Origin: Betaproteobacteria bacterium
GTDB taxonomy: Bacteria > Pseudomonadota > Gammaproteobacteria > Burkholderiales > CAIKXV01
Direction: 5' to 3'
Assembly (NCBI GenBank): GCA_021298815.1
Contig: JAJTHE010000001.1
Span: 1 to 64,000, forward strand
DNA: 64,000 nt
Under the pieces are notes generated by a model that was not told the origin of the DNA, did not search any database, and saw only the letters and a list, made by a program, of their open reading frames with translations. Positions 31,509 to 40,094 of the stretch are shown one piece after another. The position numbers were made by a program, and so were the translations under genes. Numbering within the stretch: position 1 is the stretch's first letter; every line of letters begins with the position of its first letter.

Positions 31509-33776
31509 ATGCAGCTGATCGACGCCGCGTGGGCGGCCGGGATCTCCGCCGGCTACCACGACATCTGGGGTAACTGGCAGGAAGCGCCGGCGTCCACCCT
31601 GGTCGCCGTGCTGCAGGCGCTCGGATACGGCGCGTCATCGGCGGATCCGGGGGCGCCGCAGGCAGAGGCACTGGCGCGCGCGGTCGGCGCCCGCGTCGAG
31701 GCGCGCACCCGCCGGCCGCTGCCGGAGACGATCGTGGTCGAAGCCGGGGCGCCTGCGATGGTGAGCCTCTCGCCGCCAGCGCTGGCAGCGCTCGATCCCG
31801 GTGCGGCAGCCTGCATCCGCTGGACGGTGCTGCTCGAATCGGGCGGATGCATCGAGGGCCGCTGGAATCCCGAGCCAGAGGCCGCCGGACTGGCGCTTCC
31901 TGCATGCCCTGCCGGACGCCATCGGCTGTCGCTGCACGCAACGCGCACGGCCGCCGGCGAGGCAGAGTCCGAGCCGTGCGCGGCGGCCGCAGGCGACAGC
32001 CGGCGCAGCCACGAATGCCTCTCGGACGCTGTGCTGCTTTGTGCACCGGCACGCTGCTACCTGCCGCCACGCCTGCACGCGGGCGCGCGCGAGTGGGGCA
32101 TCGCGATCCAGCTTTACGGCCTGCGCTCACGGCGCAACTGGGGGATCGGCGATTTCACCGACCTGCTCGCCCTGGTCGATGCCGCGGCTGGCCTGGGTGC
32201 GTCGGTGCTCGGTCTGAACCCGCTGCATGCGCTGGCGCTGGATCGCCCGGACCAGGCAAGCCCCTATTCGGCCGTGAGCCGGCTGTTCCTCAATCCGATG
32301 TACATCGACCCCGAACGCATCGACGTGTTTGCAGACGCGACCGTGGTGTCGTCGCTCTGCCGCACGCTGGCGCCGGAGGCCTCGCGCAGCGCGCTACGCG
32401 AGGCCGGACGGGTCGACTACCCCGGGGTCGCGCAGCTCAAGCTGCCGGTGCTGCGTGCGATCTACGAAGCCTTCGTGCGCGAGGAATGCGGTGGTTCCGC
32501 GGCTGGCGGCGGCAGTGAGGCACGCAGCGCCTGGGGCCGGGCCTTCGATGCGTTCGCGGCCGAGACGCCCGGGCTGCGCCTGCATGCGACGTTCCAGTCG
32601 ATCCAGTCTGCCCTGCATGCGGCCGATCCGTCGGTCTGGGGCTGGCCGTGCTGGCCAGAGCCACTGCGCGACCCGGCGGGCGGTGCGGTGGCCGCCTGGC
32701 GGCACGAGCATGCACATGAACTGGGCTTCCATGCCTTCCTGGAATGGCAGGCAACGCGCCAGTGGCAGGCGGTGCGCACCCGGGCCGCGGCGGCCGGGGT
32801 TCAGCTCTACGGCGACATCGCCCTCGGCGCCGATCGCGGCGGGTCGGAGGTCTGGGCGGCCCAGCAGGCACACGCGCTGTCGATGAGCGCCGGCTGCCCG
32901 CCGGACGACTTCAACCTCCAGGGCCAGGACTGGGGCCTGCCGCCGCTACGCCCAGACCGCCTGCGGGCGACCGGCTGCGCCGCGTTCCGGTCGGTGCTGG
33001 CGGCGAACATGGCACGCTTCGATGCGCTGCGCCTCGACCATGTGATGAGCCTGATGCGACTGTTCTGGATTCCGCCCGGCCCGGGGGCCGTCGCCGGTGC
33101 CTATGTCGACTATCCGTTCGACGAGATGCTCGCGACGCTGCGCATCGAGAGCAACCGCCATCGCTGCATGGTGATCGGCGAAGACCTCGGCACGGTGCCG
33201 CCCGCGGTGCGCGAGGGCCTGCAGGCGGCTGACGTGCTGTCGTATCGCCTGCTCGTGTTCGAGCGCGATGCGCCCGCGCATTTCCGCAGGCCCGCGGACT
33301 ATCCGCGGCTCGCGCTGGCATCGGTCGGCAGCCACGATCTGTCCCCACTGCAGGGCTGGTGGCTGGGCGACGACCTGGCATGCCGCCTCCAGCTGGGCCT
33401 GCTCGACCCGCTCCAGCACGAGCGCTTTTCCTGGGATCGCGGCGAGGCACGCCGGGCGTTGCTGGAGGCGCTGGCCGAAGCGTCCCTGCTGCCCGATGGC
33501 GAATCGACCGATCCTGAGCGCTACCCGCGGCTGTCCGTCGCGCTGGTGGATGCGGTGCATGCCTTCCTGGCGCGCACCGGATCGATGTGGACGATGGTCA
33601 ACCCGGAGGACGTGTTCGACCTGGTCGAGGCCACCAACCTGCCCGGGACGACGCTCGAACATCCGAACTGGTCGCGCCGGCTGCCGGTGGCGGTCGAGGA
33701 CTGGACAGGGCATGCCCGCTGGCGCGCGGTCGCCGATACTCAGCGCGAGCGATCGCGGCCCGCACGCGAGGGCTGA
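31509..33776 (+). CDS. malQ: 4-alpha-glucanotransferase (amylomaltase)
   Basis: 755 aa, GH77. Transfers maltooligosaccharide units between alpha-1,4-glucans (EC 2.4.1.25). The GH77 core starts about residue 190: AIQLYGLRSRRNWGIGDF, SPYSAVSRLFLNPMYID, the catalytic region YGDIALGADRGG, nucleophile region DALRLDHVMSLMRLFW, acid/base region VIGEDLGTVP, and SVGSHDLSPLQGWW, where many MalQ proteins have an HD pair. A roughly 190-residue N-terminal region precedes the core. ATG at 31509 gives a natural start; 31482 is possible. No glycogen genes are adjacent. Confidence 0.93.
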   Translation: MQLIDAAWAAGISAGYHDIWGNWQEAPASTLVAVLQALGYGASSADPGAPQAEALARAVGARVEARTRRPLPETIVVEAGAPAMVSLSPPALAALDPGAAACIRWTVLLESGGCIEGRWNPEPEAAGLALPACPAGRHRLSLHATRTAAGEAESEPCAAAAGDSRRSHECLSDAVLLCAPARCYLPPRLHAGAREWGIAIQLYGLRSRRNWGIGDFTDLLALVDAAAGLGASVLGLNPLHALALDRPDQASPYSAVSRLFLNPMYIDPERIDVFADATVVSSLCRTLAPEASRSALREAGRVDYPGVAQLKLPVLRAIYEAFVREECGGSAAGGGSEARSAWGRAFDAFAAETPGLRLHATFQSIQSALHAADPSVWGWPCWPEPLRDPAGGAVAAWRHEHAHELGFHAFLEWQATRQWQAVRTRAAAAGVQLYGDIALGADRGGSEVWAAQQAHALSMSAGCPPDDFNLQGQDWGLPPLRPDRLRATGCAAFRSVLAANMARFDALRLDHVMSLMRLFWIPPGPGAVAGAYVDYPFDEMLATLRIESNRHRCMVIGEDLGTVPPAVREGLQAADVLSYRLLVFERDAPAHFRRPADYPRLALASVGSHDLSPLQGWWLGDDLACRLQLGLLDPLQHERFSWDRGEARRALLEALAEASLLPDGESTDPERYPRLSVALVDAVHAFLARTGSMWTMVNPEDVFDLVEATNLPGTTLEHPNWSRRLPVAVEDWTGHARWRAVADTQRERSRPAREG

Positions 33777-33813
33777 GGCTCGGGCGGGACGCGCGGGCCG
33801 GGGCCGGGCTGCA

Positions 33814-33839
33814 GATCCGGGTCAGCGGATCCGGGTCAG
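33814..33839. repeat. 12-base direct repeat at the 3' end of a Bug-receptor gene
   Basis: GATCCGGGTCAG occurs at 33814-33825 and again at 33828-33839; the second copy covers the receptor stop codon. Probably a small replication-slippage duplication between malQ and the convergent gene. Confidence 0.7.
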
Positions 33840-34897
33840 TCCACCTTCGCGCCCGAGATGCGCGCGACCTCGGCCCAGCGGGCGATTTCCTTGCGGATGA
33901 ATGCGCCGAACTGTTCCGGGGTCCGGGCGGCCGAGGCCGTCGCACCCTGCTGCGCGAACCGTTCGCGCACCTCGGGCGAGCCGATCGCCTTGAGTACCTC
34001 GCGGTTGAGGTGCTGCACGACCGGCCGCGGGGTGTCCGCAGGCGCGAGCAGGCCGAACCAGATCATCAGTTCGTAACCGGCCAGGCTGGCCGCCTCCGCC
34101 ACGGTCGGCAGTTCCGGCAGGATCGGCAGGCGACTGGCCGAGGTCACCGCCAGTGCGCGCACCTTGCCCGACTTGATGTGCGGCATCGCGGTGGGCAGCG
34201 GTTCGATCAGAAGTTGCACCTGTCCACCGATCAGGTCGGCGATGGCCGCGGCCCCGCCCTTGTAGGGTACATGCACCATGTCGATCCTGGCCATGGTCTT
34301 CAGCAGTTCGGTACCCATGTGCTGCGACGTGCCAGCGCCGGCAGACGCGTAGTTGAGCGAGCCCGGCTTGCTTCGCGCCAGCGCGACCAGTTCCTTCATC
34401 GAGTTCGCCGGCAGCGAGGGCGTCACCAGTGCCACGCTAGGCACCTCCGCCAGCGGCGCGATCGGCGCGAACGCCTTCACCGGGTCGTAGGGCAGGTTGC
34501 GATAGAGTGCTGGGCTGACCGCTACGGTACTGGTGGCACCGAAGGCGAGCGTGTAGCCGTCCGGGTTTGCCCTTGCCGCGATGCCCAGGCCGAGCGTGCC
34601 GCCAGCGCCGGCACGGTTGTCGATGACCACGCTCTGCTTCATCTGCTCGGACAGGCTCTGGCCGATGATCCGGGCGACCAGGTCGTTGATGCCCCCGGGC
34701 GGGAACGGCACGACCAGGCGGATCGGACGATCGGGATAGCGCGATTCGGCTGCCGCCTGCGCGTGTGCGGCTGTCGCGCAGACGAACAGTGCAGCGGCCA
34801 GCCCTGCACCCGCGAGCGCGGACCGGCGCCTGCGCGGCGGAGGGCGGCGCGCGACCGATGCGTTCGTGGATCGGGTGACTCGGCTGCCTGCGGCCAT
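33836..34897 (-). CDS. Tripartite tricarboxylate transporter substrate-binding protein (Bug family)
   Basis: 353 aa periplasmic receptor. Sec signal: basic region RRPPPRRRRSALAG then a hydrophobic stretch ending TAAHAQA. The mature domain starts YPDRPIRLVVPFPPGG, the Bug hallmark, with GAGGTLGLGIAARANPDGYT and HVPYKGGAAAIADLIGGQV. AGGGAG precedes the ATG at 34895-34897. No membrane subunits (TctA/TctB) are adjacent, common in betaproteobacteria where Bug receptors are greatly expanded. Diverges from an aspartate dehydrogenase gene, which hints at a C4-dicarboxylate or amino-acid ligand; this is inference. Confidence 0.92.
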   Translation of the reverse strand: MAAGSRVTRSTNASVARRPPPRRRRSALAGAGLAAALFVCATAAHAQAAAESRYPDRPIRLVVPFPPGGINDLVARIIGQSLSEQMKQSVVIDNRAGAGGTLGLGIAARANPDGYTLAFGATSTVAVSPALYRNLPYDPVKAFAPIAPLAEVPSVALVTPSLPANSMKELVALARSKPGSLNYASAGAGTSQHMGTELLKTMARIDMVHVPYKGGAAAIADLIGGQVQLLIEPLPTAMPHIKSGKVRALAVTSASRLPILPELPTVAEAASLAGYELMIWFGLLAPADTPRPVVQHLNREVLKAIGSPEVRERFAQQGATASAARTPEQFGAFIRKEIARWAEVARISGAKVD

Positions 34898-35055
34898 GTT
34901 GCTGCTCCCTGGGGTTGTCGCTGCACGCCGCGGGGTAGGGCACGGCGGGATGCCATGCGCGTCGTGCGGCGCGGAGCATGGCACACTTGGCGCTCTTCGG
35001 CGAACCCGCGGACGATCGTTGCACGGGTGCAGGCCGGGCCGGAAAGGGGCAGCAC

Positions 35056-35871
35056 ATGCGGGTGGCGATCATCGGGGCAGGCAGCATCGCGCGCATCGCG
35101 CTCGAGCATACGCAGCGAGGCACGCTGGGCGATGTCGAGGTCGTGGCGCTGATGGGACGCAGCATGAATTCGCGTGGCAGGGCGCTGGCGGAGGCGAACC
35201 GCTGCGCGTTCGTGGCGGACCTCGATTCGCTGCTCGCCACCGCGCCGGATGTCGTGGTCGAGGCGGCCGGCCATGAGGCGGTACGCCTGCATGCCGAGGC
35301 CGTGCTTGCGCGCGGGCTCGCGCTGGTCGTCCTTTCCTGTGGCGCGCTGGCCGACGATGCGCTGCGCGGGCGGCTCGAATCGACTGCCCGTGCGGCCGGC
35401 GGGTTGCTCTACGTCCCCTCCGGCGGCATCTGCGGGCTGGACGGGCTCAAGACAATGGCGCTGGCCGGCGTCGACGAGGTGTCGATCGCCGTCACAAAGC
35501 CGCCGATCGCATGGAAGGGCATCGCCTACGTCGAGAAGCTCGGCATCGACCTCGCCGGGCTGCGCGAGGCAACCGTGCTGTACGACGGCCCGGTGCGCGA
35601 AGGCGCCGGATACTTCCCGGCGAACGTGAACATCGCGGCTGGCCTCGCATTGGCCGGCATCGGCTTCGACCGCACCCGGCTCAAGGTGGTGGCCGATCCT
35701 GCGTTGACCCGGAACACGCACTTCATCGAGATCCGCGGCAAGGCGAGCGACATCTCGATCCGGCTTGCCAACGTCGCGGACCCGGACAATCCGAAGACAG
35801 CCTGGCTGGCCTGCTACAGCGCCCTGTGCGCGATCCGAGAGGCAAGGAGCAACGTCCGCTACGGTACCTGA
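35056..35871 (+). CDS. Aspartate dehydrogenase
   Basis: 271 aa. NAD(P)-dependent L-aspartate dehydrogenase (EC 1.4.1.21) family: Rossmann loop VAIIGAGSIARIALEH at the start, EAAGHEAVRLHAEAVLARG, LYVPSGGICGLDGLKTM, and NVNIAAGLALAGIGFDRT, with the family histidine in TRNTHFIEIRGK. Product iminoaspartate may feed NAD synthesis or decay to oxaloacetate. ATG at 35056 follows GGAAAGGGGC and fits the dinucleotide fold; an earlier in-frame ATG at 34978 adds unlike residues. Stand-alone gene divergent from a Bug receptor. Confidence 0.9.
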   Translation: MRVAIIGAGSIARIALEHTQRGTLGDVEVVALMGRSMNSRGRALAEANRCAFVADLDSLLATAPDVVVEAAGHEAVRLHAEAVLARGLALVVLSCGALADDALRGRLESTARAAGGLLYVPSGGICGLDGLKTMALAGVDEVSIAVTKPPIAWKGIAYVEKLGIDLAGLREATVLYDGPVREGAGYFPANVNIAAGLALAGIGFDRTRLKVVADPALTRNTHFIEIRGKASDISIRLANVADPDNPKTAWLACYSALCAIREARSNVRYGT

Positions 35872-35900
35872 AGCGCGCCTGCCGGCGGCACCGCTGTGCC

Positions 35901-36494
35901 TCAGCCGTGCAGCCGGCTGTGGCTGGGTACCCGCGCCATCAGGTATTCCATCTGGTCGGCGAGGATCCGGCGGTTCTGCAGGATCATGTGCTCGTGGCGG
36001 TTGGGAACGTAGGGCAGGTAGAGCAGCGGCATGCGTGCCGCCTCCGGCGTCCGGTTGTCCTTGCGGCTGTTGCAGGAGCGACACGCGGTGACCACGTTCA
36101 TCCATCGGTCTTCGCCGCCGCGCGACAGCGGAACGATATGGTCGCGCGACAGTTCGCGCTCGCGCATGCGGCTGCCGCAGTAGGCGCAGACCTGACGGTC
36201 GCGCACGAACAGCGCCGGATTGATCAGCGCAGGTTCGCGCTCGAAGGCCTTAGAGAAGACGCCCGAACCCTTGATCGCGATGATGCTCGCGGTCGACAGT
36301 TCGGAGCGCTCGCCGGTGGTGCGCGACAGCCCTCCGTGGAAGGTGCGCACGATGCTCCCGATCGACCACGCGACCTGGTGCTTCGCATGGTAGGTGATCG
36401 CCTCTTCGACCAGGAGCCAGCGGCGTGGCGTGCCTGCCGGATCGACCTCCAGGATCAGCGGTTCACCTCGGGAGCGGCTACCGTAGACAGTCAT
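35901..36494 (-). CDS. HNH endonuclease family protein
   Basis: 197 aa. Zinc-stabilised HNH domain at about 100-150: C103-x2-C106, RDHIVPLSRGG with H119, N133, then C138-x2-C141-N142 and K145. The first 90 residues are a domain I do not recognise. It belongs to the small stand-alone HNH proteins widespread on bacterial chromosomes, not clearly tied to phage or restriction systems. Lies downstream of selC on the same strand with a 118-base gap. Role unknown. Confidence 0.88.
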   Translation of the reverse strand: MTVYGSRSRGEPLILEVDPAGTPRRWLLVEEAITYHAKHQVAWSIGSIVRTFHGGLSRTTGERSELSTASIIAIKGSGVFSKAFEREPALINPALFVRDRQVCAYCGSRMRERELSRDHIVPLSRGGEDRWMNVVTACRSCNSRKDNRTPEAARMPLLYLPYVPNRHEHMILQNRRILADQMEYLMARVPSHSRLHG

Positions 36495-36612
36495 GGTGCC
36501 CGAACATTAGGAACGATGGGCGCCGATGTCAAGCCGCATGCGCATGGCGACCGGAGGGAGAGCTGCAAGCGGCCTGCAAGCGTCCAGCATGCTAGACCCT
36601 GGCGACCCGTGG

Positions 36613-36708
36613 TGGCGGAAGAGAGTGCGAGTCGAACGCACGGAGGACTGGATCACAGCCCTCACCGGGTTTGAAGTCCGGCCGTCCCACCGGGGACGTT
36701 TCCCTTCC
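36613..36708 (-). tRNA. selC: tRNA-Sec (anticodon UCA)
   Basis: 96 nt with encoded CCA. All tRNA-Sec hallmarks can be folded by hand: 8-bp acceptor stem (GGAAGGGA with TCTCTTCC), 6-bp D stem (CGTCCC/GGGACG) with a 4-base loop, anticodon loop CTTCAAA with TCA, an 8-bp variable arm (GAGGGCTG/CAGTCCTC, loop TGATC), and a 5-bp T stem (GTGCG/CGCAC) with loop TTCGACT. This is the 8+5 bacterial type. The base pair closing the anticodon loop is an A-C mismatch. It begins 20 bases after the selB stop, so it is probably processed from the sel operon transcript. Confidence 0.97.
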
Positions 36709-36728
36709 TCTGCTGCGGGTCGATTATC

Positions 36729-38669
36729 TCATGCGTCCAGCCGGCCGGCCTCGGGGTACACATCCGCGACCTTGCGCCGGAGCTTGCGCGCGTCGCCGAC
36801 CCGAAGCGTCAGCCCGGCGCTGTCGAAATGCTCGAGCACCTGGATCGCCAGGCTGCGGCCGATGCCGGCCTGGTCGCGATACTGGGCTGCGTTGAACTGG
36901 CCGCCCGGTGCCGCCCGCGCAGTCTGCTCGACGACCAGGGCGAGCGCGACGATCGCCGAGCGCAGGTAGACGCGCTGCGGATCGAGGCGCACCAGTTCGC
37001 CACGCTTGATCCGCCGCTGCAGCATCGCCTGCAGCGCCTTCTCGTCGAGCTTGAGCGTCGCCGCGATCTCGCGCACCTGCGGCGGCGCGCTCGGGGTCTT
37101 CGACAGCAGCGGGCGCACTCGCTTCCAGAGCGCTTCGTCGGCGCTGTTGGCCGCGGCATCGAAGCCGGGTACGCGCGCGAGTCCACCGGACAGTTCCAGC
37201 GTGCGCGCCTGGACGGCGTCGCGCAGCACGGCCTGCAGGATCTCTTCCGGCAAGGCCAGCCCTGCGTTCTTCTGCAGCACCGCGAGCTCGATGCCGGTGG
37301 CCTGTGGCGACTTCGCGTGGAAGTCGCGTACCTCCGCCACCAGCGCCGCCCGCATCGCAGCCAGGCGCGCCGGGTCGAAGCCGCGGCGCAGTTCGCGCCC
37401 GAGCACCTGCAGCCCGGCGCCGCGATAGAGCGCCTGGGCGGCTGCGGCGGTCAGGTTGAAGCGGCGTTCGAACAGGGCGAGGTCGATGCCGGCGGCCGCC
37501 TCGGGCAGCAGTGCGCCCAGCACCGCCGCCGGCGTGCCGCTGTCGAGTGCGGCGAGTTCCAGCTGGCGCTCGGCGATGCGTCGCCGGCGCGGCGGCGGGA
37601 ACGGATCGATCACGTGGCCGCCGCCGATCGTGCGCTGCGCCGAGAAGTCGCGCACGATGAAGCGGTCCCCGGCGATCGCAGCGATCGGCTGATCGAGCAC
37701 CACCTGCGCCCCTTCCGCCGCCCCCGGTGCGATCGACAGGTCGCGCCGGGTCGAGATCCTGCCTGTCACGTCGACCGTGCCCAGGTGCAGGTGCACCGGG
37801 GTCCAGTGACGCAGTGCATGCGGCTCGGTCGCGAGTGCGCGCAGGCGCACGTCGATGCGCTGGGTCGGTGCATGGATCGCCGGATCGAGCAGCCACTCGC
37901 CGCGGCCGATCGCATCCTTCTGCAGTTCGGCGCCGGTGAGGTTGACCGCGCAGCGCGCGCCGGCCTGCGCCTGGTCGACCGTGCGTCCCTGCACCTGCAG
38001 GCCGCGCACCCGCACCGCGGTGCCCGAGGGTGACAGGCACAGGGCATCGCCGACCTTCACGCGGCCCGCGAAGATGGTGCCGGTGACCACCGTGCCGCTG
38101 CCCGCCACGGTGAAGCAGCGGTCGATCGCCAGTCGGAAATGCCGGCCTTCGGCGGCCTCTCGGTGCCGTGCCGAGAGCGCAGCCACCAGCCGCGTGCGCA
38201 GCTCGTCGATGCCGTCGTCGGTGATCGCCGAGACCGCGATCGTGGGTGCGTCCTGCAGCACGGTGCCCTCGACCAGTGCGCGCACCTCGGCACTGACGGC
38301 TGCGACGCGCGCGGCTGGAACCCGGTCGCACTTGGTGATCACCAGCAGTCCGTCGCTCACGCCGAGCAGGTCGAGGATCGCCAGGTGCTCGCGCGTCTGC
38401 GGCATCACGCCGTCGTCCGCCGCCACCACCAGCAGGACGAAGTCGATGCCCGACACGCCAGCCAGCATGTTGCGAACGAACCGCTCGTGGCCAGGGACGT
38501 CGATGAAGCCGATGCTGTCGCCGCCAGGCAGGCGCAGGTGCGCGAAGCCGATGTCGATCGAGATGCCGCGCCGCTTCTCCTCGGGCAGCCGGTCGGTGTC
38601 GATACCGGTGAGGCGATGCACCAGCAGCGTCTTGCCATGGTCGATGTGCCCCGCGGTGGCGACGATCAT
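36729..38669 (-). CDS. selB: Selenocysteine-specific elongation factor SelB
   Basis: 646 aa. GTPase that carries Sec-tRNA-Sec to the ribosome at UGA codons followed by a SECIS. N-terminal EF-Tu-like GTPase: G1 [10 protein letters not shown]3 DVPGHE, G4 ITKCD; the short [13 protein letters not shown] switch is SelB-like. Domains II/III run to about 345; the C-terminal half (about 380-646) has the four winged-helix domains that bind SECIS RNA, full length. ATG at 38667-38669 follows GGGGA. 30 bases after selA and 20 before selC. Confidence 0.97.
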   Translation of the reverse strand: MIVATAGHIDHGKTLLVHRLTGIDTDRLPEEKRRGISIDIGFAHLRLPGGDSIGFIDVPGHERFVRNMLAGVSGIDFVLLVVAADDGVMPQTREHLAILDLLGVSDGLLVITKCDRVPAARVAAVSAEVRALVEGTVLQDAPTIAVSAITDDGIDELRTRLVAALSARHREAAEGRHFRLAIDRCFTVAGSGTVVTGTIFAGRVKVGDALCLSPSGTAVRVRGLQVQGRTVDQAQAGARCAVNLTGAELQKDAIGRGEWLLDPAIHAPTQRIDVRLRALATEPHALRHWTPVHLHLGTVDVTGRISTRRDLSIAPGAAEGAQVVLDQPIAAIAGDRFIVRDFSAQRTIGGGHVIDPFPPPRRRRIAERQLELAALDSGTPAAVLGALLPEAAAGIDLALFERRFNLTAAAAQALYRGAGLQVLGRELRRGFDPARLAAMRAALVAEVRDFHAKSPQATGIELAVLQKNAGLALPEEILQAVLRDAVQARTLELSGGLARVPGFDAAANSADEALWKRVRPLLSKTPSAPPQVREIAATLKLDEKALQAMLQRRIKRGELVRLDPQRVYLRSAIVALALVVEQTARAAPGGQFNAAQYRDQAGIGRSLAIQVLEHFDSAGLTLRVGDARKLRRKVADVYPEAGRLDA

Positions 38670-38699
38670 CGCGCAGTCCCCGTGCCGGTGGACATCGGG

Positions 38700-40085
38700 T
38701 CAGGCCGCCAGCAGCGGCAGCTGCGCGCGCAGCACCGCCTCGCCATCGGCCTCGAGGCAGCGCAGGTCGAGCAGGAGCGCGTTGTCGTGGATGCGCCCGA
38801 TCACCGGACGGGGCAGGGCGCGCAGCCGGGCAGCGAGGCGGTCGAGCCCGCCACCGCGGCCGGCCATGCGGATCGACAGAGCCGCGCTGGGCAGCCGGTC
38901 CACGGGCAGCGAGCCGCTGCCGATCTGGCTGGCGCACTCGACCACGTCGACGGTCGCACGCTCGCCCAGTACCGCCGCGAACGCCGGCTGCAGGCGGACG
39001 GCGCAGGCATGTATCTCGTCGCGGGGACGGGTGAGCAGCCGCAAGGCAGGTAGCCGCTGGCGCAGCCGGTCGGGGTCGAGGTACAGCCGCAGCGTCGCCT
39101 CCAGCGCGGCGATGGTCATCTTGTCCAGCCGCAGCGCCCGCTTCAGCGGACACTTGCGGATGCGGTCGATCAACGCCTTGCGGCCGACGATCAGGCCGGC
39201 CTGCGGGCCGCCGAGCAGCTTGTCGCCGCTGAACGTGACCACGTCGGCACCATCGGCGAGCGACTCCTGTGGCGTGGGTTCGTGCGGCAGGCCGTAGGGC
39301 GCGAGGTCGACCAGCGAGCCGCTGCCCAGGTCTTCGAGCATCGGCAGGTCGTGCGCATGGGCGATCGCGGCCAGCGCACGGGTGTCGACGATCGAGGTGA
39401 ACCCCTCCACCTGGTAGTTGCTCGGATGCACGCGCATCAGCGCCGCAGTCGAGCGGCCGATCGCCTCTTCATAGTCGCGGCCATGGGTACGGTTGGTGGT
39501 GCCCACCTCGCGCAGCTTGCAGCCTGCACGGCTCATGATGTCGGGCATGCGGAACGCGCCGCCGATCTCGATCAGTTCGCCGCGCGAGACGATCACCTCG
39601 CGCCGCGCGGCCAGCGCGGTGAGCGTAAGGAGGACCGCGGCCGCGTTGTTGTTGACCAGCGTCGCGGCTTCCGCGCCGGTGATCCGGCACAGCAGCTTCT
39701 CGACATGGCTGTCGCGCTCGCCGCGCCGGCCGGTCGCCAGGTCGAACTCCAGGCTGGACGGCTGGCCCATCACGGCCATCACCGCCTCGATCGCCTCCGG
39801 CGCCGCCCAGGCGCGTCCGAGGTTGGTGTGCAGCACCGTGCCGGTCAGGTTGAGCACCGCCTGCAGCCCCGGACGGCTCTCCCGTTCCAGCGCCCCGGCA
39901 CACTCGCCGAAGAAAGTCTCCGGCTCGAAGCCGGTGCCCGCCGTGCGCAACCGGTCGAGCCCGGCACGTATCGCGTCCAGCGCAAGCGACCGGCCGTGCC
40001 GTTCGCTCAACCGCTGCCCCTCGGGCGATCGCAGAAGGCGGTCGACCGAGGGCGGGTGGAGGGCTGCAGCGGAAGGATCGTTCAC
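38700..40085 (-). CDS. selA: L-seryl-tRNA(Sec) selenium transferase
   Basis: 461 aa PLP enzyme that turns seryl-tRNA-Sec into selenocysteinyl-tRNA-Sec using selenophosphate (EC 2.9.1.1). PLP lysine K289 in [14 protein letters not shown]; other family blocks are [31 protein letters not shown] and [13 protein letters not shown]. The start is GTG at 40083-40085, 9 bases after the stop of the selenoprotein gene; no in-frame ATG is near. selD (selenophosphate synthetase) is not in this window. Confidence 0.97.
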   Translation of the reverse strand: MNDPSAAALHPPSVDRLLRSPEGQRLSERHGRSLALDAIRAGLDRLRTAGTGFEPETFFGECAGALERESRPGLQAVLNLTGTVLHTNLGRAWAAPEAIEAVMAVMGQPSSLEFDLATGRRGERDSHVEKLLCRITGAEAATLVNNNAAAVLLTLTALAARREVIVSRGELIEIGGAFRMPDIMSRAGCKLREVGTTNRTHGRDYEEAIGRSTAALMRVHPSNYQVEGFTSIVDTRALAAIAHAHDLPMLEDLGSGSLVDLAPYGLPHEPTPQESLADGADVVTFSGDKLLGGPQAGLIVGRKALIDRIRKCPLKRALRLDKMTIAALEATLRLYLDPDRLRQRLPALRLLTRPRDEIHACAVRLQPAFAAVLGERATVDVVECASQIGSGSLPVDRLPSAALSIRMAGRGGGLDRLAARLRALPRPVIGRIHDNALLLDLRCLEADGEAVLRAQLPLLAA

Positions 40086-40094
40086 GGCATGGGG

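Noticed and set aside
36495-36720. selC as an attachment site for a genomic island
   Set aside because: selC is a known integration hotspot, but no integrase, no repeat of the tRNA 3' end and no composition change is seen; the neighbouring HNH gene looks chromosomal.
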